Assembly (NCBI GenBank): GCA_033549345.1
Contig: JAWSUT010000037.1
Location: forward strand, 1-21,526
Reading direction: 5' to 3'
DNA: 21,526 bases
Source: JAWSUT01 sp033549345
GTDB taxonomy: Bacteria; Bacillota; Dethiobacteria; Dethiobacterales; Dethiobacteraceae
Shown: piece after piece, positions 8,034 to 14,801 of the stretch
Numbering within the stretch: position 1 is the stretch's first letter
Layout: every line of letters begins with the position of its first letter
The notes under the pieces: generated by a model
What the model was told of the DNA's origin: nothing
The model's database searches: none
What the model saw: the letters and a program-made list of their open reading frames with translations, nothing else
Program-made: the position numbers and the translations under genes

Positions 8034-8063
8034 ATTATATCTGTATTCGCCGAAACCTGTCAA
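8034..8063 (-). promoter_or_regulatory. Consensus sigma-A promoter of glnA
   Basis: On minus, perfect TTGACA (8058-8063) and perfect TATAAT (8034-8039) are separated by 18 bp, about 50 bases before the glnA ATG. The -35 overlaps the ynbB stop codon. I looked for the GlnR/TnrA box (TGTNA-N7-TNACA) and did not find one. Confidence 0.9.
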
Positions 8064-9325
8064 GAAAGAGGTGTTAATTGAAGCTGTGTGAGTACTTCGG
8101 CCAGAGCCAGTTTAACATGCTCATACGTCAGCCCGCCCTGTAAAAAGACAGTATAGGGCGGACGCAGCGGGGCATCGGCGGAGAATTCACTGCTGGCACC
8201 CTGCACAAATGTCCCGGCGGCCATAATGATTTGGTCGCTGTAGCCCACCATGGGGGCAGGTTGCGGTGCCAGGTGACTGTCTACGGGAGATGCCGCCTGG
8301 ACTGCACGGCAAAAGCATTTGAGCTGTTGGGGACTGGCTAAACAGACGGTCTGAACAGTGTCGCCGCGTTTTTCACCCGGTTTGGGATTGACGTCAAAAC
8401 CGAGCCGCGAAAAGGCGGCTGCAGCCAACGTCATGCCTTTGAGAGACTGGCCCACTTGGTGCGGCGCCAGGAAAAGTCCCTGGTAAAATAGGCGCTTCAT
8501 ACCGCTCATGGCACCGATACCTGCACCCAGGCCCGGTGCGGTGAGGCGCCAGGCGGCTTTCTCCACCAGATCGGCCCGGCCTGCCACGTAACCGCCCCCG
8601 GGTGCCAGGCCGGCGCCCGGGTTTTTAATCAGCGAGCCGGCGACAAGGTCTGCGCCGACATGGCAGGGTTCACAGACTTGAGCAAATTCGCCGTAGCAGT
8701 TATCCACGAACACAATAGCAGCGGGCAGCCGTTTCTTTACTTCTGCCGTCAAAGCTTTAATCTCTTCGATCCGCAGCGACGGCCGCTGGGCGTACCCACG
8801 CGAGCGCTGAATCAGGACCATGCGGGTATCTGCGGCAAGGGCACGGTCCAGCTCATCGCAATGGATGCCGCCTGATAAATCGGTTTCGTCATAATGGATG
8901 CCCAGATCCTTTAAACTGCCGTGTGTGTCGGATGATAAGCCCAGCGCTTTCTGCAGCGTATCATAGGGTTTGCCTGTGAGGGAGACTAAACGTTCGCCCG
9001 GCTGTAGTATTCCGTAGAGGCAGCAGGCAATCGCGTGAGTTCCTGAGACAAACTGAGGCCGCACAAGCCCCGCTTCTGCGCCGAAAACAGCGGCATACAG
9101 GGCGTCAAGCTTTTCCCTGCCGTGGTCGTGGTAGCCGTAACCGGTGGAATCGTAAAAGCAGGTTTCATCCACTCTGTATTCCCGGAAGGCGGCCAACACC
9201 CGGGCCTGATTTTGCAAAACAACCGCGTCAATGGCGTCAAATTCATTACGAAGCTGTTTTTCCGCAGCAGTAAGCCATGCCAAATATGTATGGAAATCTT
9301 TACTCTCCGTCAACGTCCAGCGCAC
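8060..9325 (-). CDS. ynbB: YnbB-like PLP enzyme (methionine gamma-lyase/aluminium resistance family)
   Basis: A fold-type I pyridoxal-phosphate enzyme of the group annotated as aluminium resistance or methionine gamma-lyase family; the true substrate is not established. Seen in the 421 aa: STGYGY (60-65), the cofactor-binding VSGTHAI (93-99), GKPYDTL (118-124), DNCYGEF (208-214) with the Asp that pairs with the pyridine nitrogen, and the probable Schiff-base Lys234 in SLIKNPGAGLAPGGG. The best start is GTG at 9325, overlapping the end of hflX by 26 bases. The ribosome binding site (GGAAG) is close and weak, so the true start may lie slightly downstream. The order spoVK-hflX-ynbB-glnA is that of Bacillus subtilis without glnR, which supports the name. 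Confidence 0.9.
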   Translation of the reverse strand: MRWTLTESKDFHTYLAWLTAAEKQLRNEFDAIDAVVLQNQARVLAAFREYRVDETCFYDSTGYGYHDHGREKLDALYAAVFGAEAGLVRPQFVSGTHAIACCLYGILQPGERLVSLTGKPYDTLQKALGLSSDTHGSLKDLGIHYDETDLSGGIHCDELDRALAADTRMVLIQRSRGYAQRPSLRIEEIKALTAEVKKRLPAAIVFVDNCYGEFAQVCEPCHVGADLVAGSLIKNPGAGLAPGGGYVAGRADLVEKAAWRLTAPGLGAGIGAMSGMKRLFYQGLFLAPHQVGQSLKGMTLAAAAFSRLGFDVNPKPGEKRGDTVQTVCLASPQQLKCFCRAVQAASPVDSHLAPQPAPMVGYSDQIIMAAGTFVQGASSEFSADAPLRPPYTVFLQGGLTYEHVKLALAEVLTQLQLTPLS

Positions 9326-10571
9326 CTTCTTCCAGGCTGTGTTTAATCTTTTGGGCCCATGGTTTGGGCAACAGCGCCCTGATATGAATACCCTCCTGCA
9401 GGTATTCTTCCAATTCCAACTTCCCGTGTCGACGGATCACAGACATGATTTTCTCGCTGCCAAAGGGCAAAACCATGTCCAGGCGGTTGTGTCCGCTGCG
9501 CAGCAGCCTGTCTACCTGTTCCATAAGTTCTGTCAGCCCTACGCCGTTTTTAGCGGAAATTTTGGTATAGTCGGGCCAGTCACGTGACAGTACGGCGACA
9601 GCGGCATGCGCTTCCGGCAGGTCCATCTTGTTGAAGACAACCAGAACTGGAAGTTCGTGTGCGTCCAGTTGCCTCAGAATTGAATTCACTGCCGCCATCT
9701 GTTCTGCAGCCTGCGGATGGGAAGCATCCACCACATGCAGGAGCAGATCTGCTTCCAGCACCTCTTCCAGAGTGGCACGGAACGCAGCCACAAGATGGTG
9801 CGGCAGTTTTTGAATAAAGCCGACGGTATCGGTCAGCAGAAAATGGCTGCCGTCAGGTAAAACCACTTCCCTGGTTGTGGGATCCAGCGTGGCAAACAGC
9901 TTGTCCTCTGCAAAGACACCGGCGTCGGTCAGCACGTTGAGAAGCGTAGATTTGCCTGCGTTTGTGTAGCCAACCAGAGTGACTACCGGCAGAGGTATGG
10001 CCTGCCGTGCCTTGCGGTGCAAAGTCCTGTGTTTTTTGAGTTCCTCAATTTCCTGCTTTAAATCGCTGATGCGTTTGCGGATGTGCCTTCTGTCCACTTC
10101 CAGTTTGGTTTCGCCCGGGCCGCGGGTGCCAATCCCGCCGCCGAGGCGGGATAGCTGGACCCCCATACCTGTCAGTCTGGGCAGCAGATAATTTAACTGC
10201 GCCAGTTCCACCTGCAGTTTACCTTCCCGGGTTTTGGCCCGCTGGGCAAAGATGTCAAGAATCAGGGCCGTGCGGTCCACAACAGATACCGCCAGCGCTT
10301 CTTCGAGATTCCTTTTTTGCGAAGGAGAAAGTTCGTCATTAAAGATGACCAGGTCGGCCTGCGTTTCCTCCACAAGCAGGCGAACCTCCTCCATCTTGCC
10401 TTTACCGACGTAAAACCGGGAATCGGGCCTGGGCCGTTTCTGAATCATTTCAGCCACCGCTTCCGCACCGGCCGTATCGGCAAGCTGGGCCAGCTCGTGC
10501 ATTGTTTCTGCTATATTCCATTGTGCGTCCTGTGTCTCAAGTCCCACGAGAACTGCTTTTTCCATTGCCAT
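9300..10571 (-). CDS. hflX: HflX ribosome-associated GTPase
   Basis: HflX binds the 50S subunit and helps split or rescue stalled ribosomes. The 423-aa protein has the N-terminal HflX domain with VGKGK (about 55-59), the family signature GTRGPGETKLE (148-158) and a basic coiled helix after it. The G domain follows: G1 GYTNAGKST (201-209), G3 DTVGF (248-252), G4 NKMD (314-317) and SAKNG as G5. The reading frame is open to a TTG at 10619, but the ATG at 10571 is preferred: AGAGG lies 6 bases upstream and the protein then starts MAMEKAVLVG as relatives do. It is the middle gene of a spoVK-hflX-ynbB transcription unit. Confidence 0.94.
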   Translation of the reverse strand: MAMEKAVLVGLETQDAQWNIAETMHELAQLADTAGAEAVAEMIQKRPRPDSRFYVGKGKMEEVRLLVEETQADLVIFNDELSPSQKRNLEEALAVSVVDRTALILDIFAQRAKTREGKLQVELAQLNYLLPRLTGMGVQLSRLGGGIGTRGPGETKLEVDRRHIRKRISDLKQEIEELKKHRTLHRKARQAIPLPVVTLVGYTNAGKSTLLNVLTDAGVFAEDKLFATLDPTTREVVLPDGSHFLLTDTVGFIQKLPHHLVAAFRATLEEVLEADLLLHVVDASHPQAAEQMAAVNSILRQLDAHELPVLVVFNKMDLPEAHAAVAVLSRDWPDYTKISAKNGVGLTELMEQVDRLLRSGHNRLDMVLPFGSEKIMSVIRRHGKLELEEYLQEGIHIRALLPKPWAQKIKHSLEEGALDVDGE

Positions 10572-10619
10572 AACCTGCCTCTCTCCGCTCATTTTATCAG
10601 AAAGGCATACAGCGGGCAA

Positions 10620-11618
10620 TCAATTTGGCAGAGTCCAGAAGGTATTTTCATCTTCACCGGGCTGCAGATCCTCTCTTTGAATTGTCATGAGTTCATCACG
10701 GCTGTAAATTCGTCTGTCCACAAGGCGCAGTGCCTGTCGCCGGATGGCCCGTTCAACAATATTGCGGACAAGACGGGCATTACTGAAGTTTAGCTGTTTT
10801 TCCTCAGTCTGGTTCTGCAGGTGTTTTTGCAGAAAGTCCAGCGCACCGGCTGAGAGCTGGTATTGCCTCTCTTTGACCATCATAATGGCAATTTGCAGCA
10901 GTTCTTCACGGCTGTAATCGGGAAAATCGAGATGAATGGGGAAACGCGAGCGCAGGCCGGGATTTGTGCGGAGAAATTTTTCCATCTCCCTCTCGTATCC
11001 CGCCAGGATGAGAATCAGTTCATCCTTATGATCTTCCATGGCTTTAACGAGGGTATCAATGGCTTCTTTGCCAAAATCCTTTTCTCCGCCCCGAGCCAGT
11101 GCATACGCCTCATCAATAAACAGGATGCCTCCCATCGCCTTTTTTAGCAGTTCTTTTGTCTTTTGCGCAGTATGACCGATAAATTCACCGACAAGATCAG
11201 CACGTTCCGCTTCAATCAGGTGACCTTTGGGCAGAACATCCATTTCAGCCATCATCTTACCCAAAATACGGGCAACTGTGGTTTTACCCGTGCCGGGATT
11301 CCCTTTAAAGACCATATGTAAGACCAGGCAATCGTTTTTTAACTGAAAGCGCTCCCGCCGCCGGCTTATTTCCACATAGGCCCGGATTTCCCGGACCAGC
11401 TCTTTGACATTGTTTAATCCCACCAGCTTATCCAGTTCCCCGAGTAAATTCTGTAGGTTTGGCGTAGCGTTGGCATCTATGTGGGGGTCTGCGGCAGCTT
11501 CTTCCACTGATGAAAGCACTTCAAGCGCTTCGTTTGCAGAGCTTTTTTGATCACGGCACTGCTGAAGTGAGTTATCTTCCATGCGGTATGTTAAACGCAA
11601 GCGGGCCGTCTTTTTCAT
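10620..11618 (-). CDS. spoVK: SpoVK-like AAA ATPase (CbxX/CfxQ family)
   Basis: A 332-aa AAA+ ATPase of the CbxX/CfxQ family; SpoVK is needed for late spore maturation in Bacillus. Walker A is GNPGTGKTT (106-114) and Walker B is LFIDEAYAL (166-174). LAGYEREME follows as the sensor-I region and GLRSRFP as the arginine-finger region. An N-terminal helical part of about 50 residues precedes the conserved LDKLVGL. Two in-frame ATGs exist: the first (11633) has no ribosome binding site, and the GGGGAGGGAG that follows it serves the second (11618), which is chosen. It has its own sigma-A promoter and leads the spoVK-hflX-ynbB unit. Other CbxX-family members exist, so the sporulation role is inferred from context. 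Confidence 0.88.
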   Translation of the reverse strand: MKKTARLRLTYRMEDNSLQQCRDQKSSANEALEVLSSVEEAAADPHIDANATPNLQNLLGELDKLVGLNNVKELVREIRAYVEISRRRERFQLKNDCLVLHMVFKGNPGTGKTTVARILGKMMAEMDVLPKGHLIEAERADLVGEFIGHTAQKTKELLKKAMGGILFIDEAYALARGGEKDFGKEAIDTLVKAMEDHKDELILILAGYEREMEKFLRTNPGLRSRFPIHLDFPDYSREELLQIAIMMVKERQYQLSAGALDFLQKHLQNQTEEKQLNFSNARLVRNIVERAIRRQALRLVDRRIYSRDELMTIQREDLQPGEDENTFWTLPN

Positions 11619-11638
11619 GCTCTCCCTCCCCATAAAGC

Positions 11639-11667
11639 ATTATATGCATAAAAACACAAATCGTCAT
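11639..11667 (-). promoter_or_regulatory. spoVK promoter
   Basis: On minus, ATGACG, a 17-bp spacer and perfect TATAAT lie 20 bases before the chosen ATG. The same -10 area reads CATATAAT, which also loosely fits a sigma-E -10, but no sigma-E -35 is evident. Confidence 0.55.
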
Positions 11668-11708
11668 CCCTCCACTGCAAGGAGTATCTGGTATAGTTTC
11701 AGCACAAT

Positions 11709-11764
11709 AAAAAAGGGACAGTCCTTAACCTTCCGGAGTTAATGGAAGGATAAGGGCTGCCCCC
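11709..11764 (-). terminator. Long hairpin terminator after hfq
   Basis: Arms 11715-11734 and 11744-11763 pair over 20 positions with one G-U and two mismatches around a 9-base loop. On minus the hairpin is followed by TTTTTTATTG. It ends the miaB-mutS-mutL-miaA-hfq unit 22 bases after hfq. One arm starts GGGACAG, as does the element in the miaB leader. Confidence 0.85.
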
Positions 11765-11785
11765 TGTTTTTATGGAACTGTCTTT

Positions 11786-12019
11786 CTACTCGACCGGCTG
11801 GTTCAGGTTAATGTTGCGGAAAGGGATAATTGTGGAGACGGCATGCTTGTAGACCAACTGCTGTTTGTTGTCTACACTAAGTAATATCGTGAAGTTATCG
11901 AAGCTGCGGACCGTCCCTTTAATCTGGTAACCGTTTACAAGAAATACGGTCAGCATCATGTCTTCTTTTCTGGCAATATTGAGAAAATTGTCCTGCAGAT
12001 TGACTGGACCTTTATTCAT
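11786..12019 (-). CDS. hfq: RNA chaperone Hfq
   Basis: Hexameric Sm-like protein that binds small RNAs and mRNAs. The 77-aa length is typical of Firmicutes, without the long C-terminal tail of enteric Hfq. Sm1 is visible with LQDNFLNIARKE (the proximal-face Gln) and VFLVNGYQIKGTVRSFDNFT; Sm2 includes YKHAVSTI, where His is the conserved uridine-site residue. The ATG at 12019 is chosen over an upstream ATG at 12067, because GGAGGG lies 6 bases before it and the extra residues are not part of the family. It follows miaA by 60 bases, an ancient and widely conserved order, and closes the operon before a long terminator. Confidence 0.97.
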   Translation of the reverse strand: MNKGPVNLQDNFLNIARKEDMMLTVFLVNGYQIKGTVRSFDNFTILLSVDNKQQLVYKHAVSTIIPFRNINLNQPVE

Positions 12020-12079
12020 GCCGATCCCTCCAGTTTGAAAAGTTTTCTGTATTGGAATATTATGCACTTAATTCTCTTT

Positions 12080-13012
12080 TTATTGGCAGTTTCCTGCCAA
12101 AAATATAGAAATATTTTCCGCTACGGCCTCAATTCCACCAGTTTCTAGAATATCAAACCACTGAATGTCATGTTCGCGCCTGAACCAGGTCAGTTGGCGT
12201 TTGGCAAACCGCCGGGTGTCCCGCTTAATCAGTTCGACCGCAGCTTCCCGGGAAACTTCTCCTTTGAGATACTTCACAATCTGTTTGTAGCCCAGGCTCT
12301 GCATGGATTTGGCCTGCGGGGAAACACCGGAGTGCAAGAGTTTATCTACTTCCTCCACAAGGCCTGCGGCCATCATACTGTCCACACGCTGTTCAATGCG
12401 GGCATAAAGCATGTCACGCGGCATGGTCAGGCCAAAGAGTACGGCATCATAAACCGGGGTTTGCGGTGTTGCCTCAACCTGTCTGGAAATGGGTTGGTGC
12501 GTTTGCTCATATACTTCCAGTGCACGGATTACACGGCGCAGGTCGTTGGGATGCAGTTTTTCTGCGGCGGCCGGGTCGACATCTGCCAGTTTACTGTGCA
12601 GAAACTCCGGGCCGTAAAGCTCTGCTTCGCTGCGGAGACGGTTTCGCAGCTCTTCGTCGATACCGCTTTCACTGAAGGCAAAGCCCTGTAAAACTGCCCG
12701 GACATACAGTCCGGTACCGCCAACCAAAACCGGCAGCCTGCCCCGGGCATGCACACCGGAAATGGCTTCTTTTGCGTCTCGTTGAAACCCGGCAACGGTA
12801 TAGTTCTCATTGGGATTAACGAAATCAATCAGGTGGTGTGGTACCAGTTTTCGTTCCCGCGCAGACGGCTTGGCGGCTCCGATATCGAGCCCACGGTATA
12901 CCTGAACAGAATCTGCGGAGATAATCTCTCCGTTTTGCTTTTGTGATACGCACAAAGCCACATCACTTTTGCCCACCGCAGTCGGCCCCACTATCACCAG
13001 CAATTTTTCCAT
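12080..13012 (-). CDS. miaA: tRNA dimethylallyltransferase MiaA
   Basis: Transfers an isopentenyl group to A37 of tRNAs that read UNN codons. The 310-aa protein has the P-loop GPTAVGKS (9-16), SADSVQVYRGLDIGAAKP (32-49) with the catalytic Asp34, GGTGLYV (98-104) and the C-terminal tRNA-binding part with RRFAKRQLTWFRR. Its ATG comes one base after the mutL stop, with GGAGG 7 bases upstream inside mutL, so translation is coupled. Its product is the substrate of MiaB, encoded in the same operon. Confidence 0.97.
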   Translation of the reverse strand: MEKLLVIVGPTAVGKSDVALCVSQKQNGEIISADSVQVYRGLDIGAAKPSARERKLVPHHLIDFVNPNENYTVAGFQRDAKEAISGVHARGRLPVLVGGTGLYVRAVLQGFAFSESGIDEELRNRLRSEAELYGPEFLHSKLADVDPAAAEKLHPNDLRRVIRALEVYEQTHQPISRQVEATPQTPVYDAVLFGLTMPRDMLYARIEQRVDSMMAAGLVEEVDKLLHSGVSPQAKSMQSLGYKQIVKYLKGEVSREAAVELIKRDTRRFAKRQLTWFRREHDIQWFDILETGGIEAVAENISIFLAGNCQ

Positions 13013-13013
13013 A

Positions 13014-14801
13014 TTACTGCCTCCGGAAATTACGGGCCAGAGCTTGTTCAGAAAAGACCAACACGGTGGGGCGGCCGTGCGGGCAGGTATGCGGCTGCTT
13101 TGAGCCAGCCAGGTTTTCCAGAAGCTTGGCCATTTCTTCTTTTTCCAGTTTCTGATTCGCCTTTACCGCAGCTTTGCAGGCCATCATAATCAGTGCTTTT
13201 TCAAAGAGTGATATCCCCTGACCGGCGTCCTGCATATCGGAAATCAGTGCTGTCAAATCATCCTGATTCAGGCACTGACGGAAAAACAAGGGAACTGTGC
13301 GCAGGATAAAAGTATTATTGCCAAAGGCCTCGAAATTTAATCCCAGCTGAGCAAAGATTTTTAGCGCTTCGCTGAGGTTCGACGCTGTCCGGGGGTCCAG
13401 TTCAAACGTCTGCGGCAGAATCTCCTGGACAGGCAGTCCCCCCTCTGAAACATCTTTTTTCAGGCTTTCATACAGTATGCGTTCATGTGCGGCGTGCTGG
13501 TCCACAATATAAAGTTCGCCCGACTCAGACTGCGCCAGTATATATGTTCCTCTGTACTGGCCGATGGGGTTTAGCCGGGGAAACACACGCACCTGAGATT
13601 CCTCCTGTGTATGAACCGGTGCAGGCTCTGCTGCGGGCCGGTAGCTTTCATCAACAGGCAGATGTTCCGGGCGATTAAGGACAGGCTGCGGCACAGGCAC
13701 CTGGTTACGTTGTGGGTATGCATTTTCTCTGGGAGAAAAATCAAAGAACGACAGGTTGGCTGCAGTTTCTCTCACAGCGCTGCCGGCGGGATACTGAATC
13801 CGGGGAACCAGAGACGCCTCCTGCAGTGCAGTTTTGGCTCCCGCCAGAAACTGTCTGTAGATGTCACGTTCACGGGAAAAACGGACTTCCCGTTTGGCCG
13901 GATGCACATTCACATCCACTTCCTGCGGATCCAACTGGATAAAGACAACGGCTGCGGGAAAACGGTTGCGCGGCAGAAGTGTCTGGTATGCGGTCTGCAG
14001 GGCATCACTGATCAGCGGGGAACGTATGGGACGGCGGTTGACAAAGAAATACTGCAAATTGCGGTTGGCCCGGGTCAGGCTGGGGCGGGCCAGAAAGCCT
14101 CGCAGGGAGAGCAGCTCACCTTGCCAGGACAAGGGAAACATCTGGCGCATATTCTGCCGGCCCAGAACCTGTGATGCCGCATCTTCAAGATTACCGTTGC
14201 CTGCGGTAACCAGCTGTTTTTTACCGTTGACAGTCAGGGAAAAGGCAATCTCGGGCCAGGCCAGTGCCAAACGCTGGACAGTGTCCGTGACTTTGGCCGT
14301 CTCAGAGCTTTGTGTTTTCAAAAATTTTAAACGGGCAGGCGTGTTGAAAAATAAATCATCCACACGGACTTCAGTACCGGCCGGACAGCCGGCCTCACCT
14401 GTAACGACTATTTTCCCGCCTTCGACAACAATCTCCGTACCGGCCGTCTGCTTTGACTGCCTTGTTAACAGACGGAACCGGCTGACGGCTGCGATACTGG
14501 GCAGAGCTTCCCCCCTAAAACCCATGGAAGTTACATGGAACAGGTCTTCGGCGTTCTTAATTTTGCTGGTGGCATGGCGGTACAACGCAAGAGGCACATC
14601 CTCTGCATCCATTCCGCTGCCGTCGTCAAATACACGGATTGTCTCCAGTCCGCCGCCGGTAATCTGGATACTGATTTGCTTCGCCTCCGCATCAATGGCG
14701 TTTTCCACCAGTTCCTTTACTACGGCGGCCGGCCTCTCCACCACTTCGCCGGCTGCTATTTTATTGGCTGTTACTTCGTCAAGAAGCCGGATTCTACCCA
14801 T
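13014..14801 (-). CDS. mutL: DNA mismatch repair protein MutL (endonuclease type)
   Basis: MutL couples mismatch recognition to strand removal. The 595-aa protein has the GHKL ATPase motifs: catalytic Glu in ELVENAIDA (30-38), DDGSGM (59-64) and the TSMGFRGEAL lid (91-100). A Pro/Gln-rich linker spans about 340-405. The C-terminal domain carries the endonuclease motif DQHAAHERILYE (434-445), ACKAA (541-545) and CPHGRPT (573-579). It should therefore nick DNA itself, as expected in a bacterium without MutH. The ATG overlaps the mutS stop by 8 bases and has AAAGGA about 9 bases upstream. Confidence 0.97.
   Translation of the reverse strand: MGRIRLLDEVTANKIAAGEVVERPAAVVKELVENAIDAEAKQISIQITGGGLETIRVFDDGSGMDAEDVPLALYRHATSKIKNAEDLFHVTSMGFRGEALPSIAAVSRFRLLTRQSKQTAGTEIVVEGGKIVVTGEAGCPAGTEVRVDDLFFNTPARLKFLKTQSSETAKVTDTVQRLALAWPEIAFSLTVNGKKQLVTAGNGNLEDAASQVLGRQNMRQMFPLSWQGELLSLRGFLARPSLTRANRNLQYFFVNRRPIRSPLISDALQTAYQTLLPRNRFPAAVVFIQLDPQEVDVNVHPAKREVRFSRERDIYRQFLAGAKTALQEASLVPRIQYPAGSAVRETAANLSFFDFSPRENAYPQRNQVPVPQPVLNRPEHLPVDESYRPAAEPAPVHTQEESQVRVFPRLNPIGQYRGTYILAQSESGELYIVDQHAAHERILYESLKKDVSEGGLPVQEILPQTFELDPRTASNLSEALKIFAQLGLNFEAFGNNTFILRTVPLFFRQCLNQDDLTALISDMQDAGQGISLFEKALIMMACKAAVKANQKLEKEEMAKLLENLAGSKQPHTCPHGRPTVLVFSEQALARNFRRQ

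Noticed and set aside
10572..10619. TTG 10619 and ATG 10592 as hflX starts
   Set aside because: ATG 10571 has AGAGG at 6 bases and gives the expected N-terminus.
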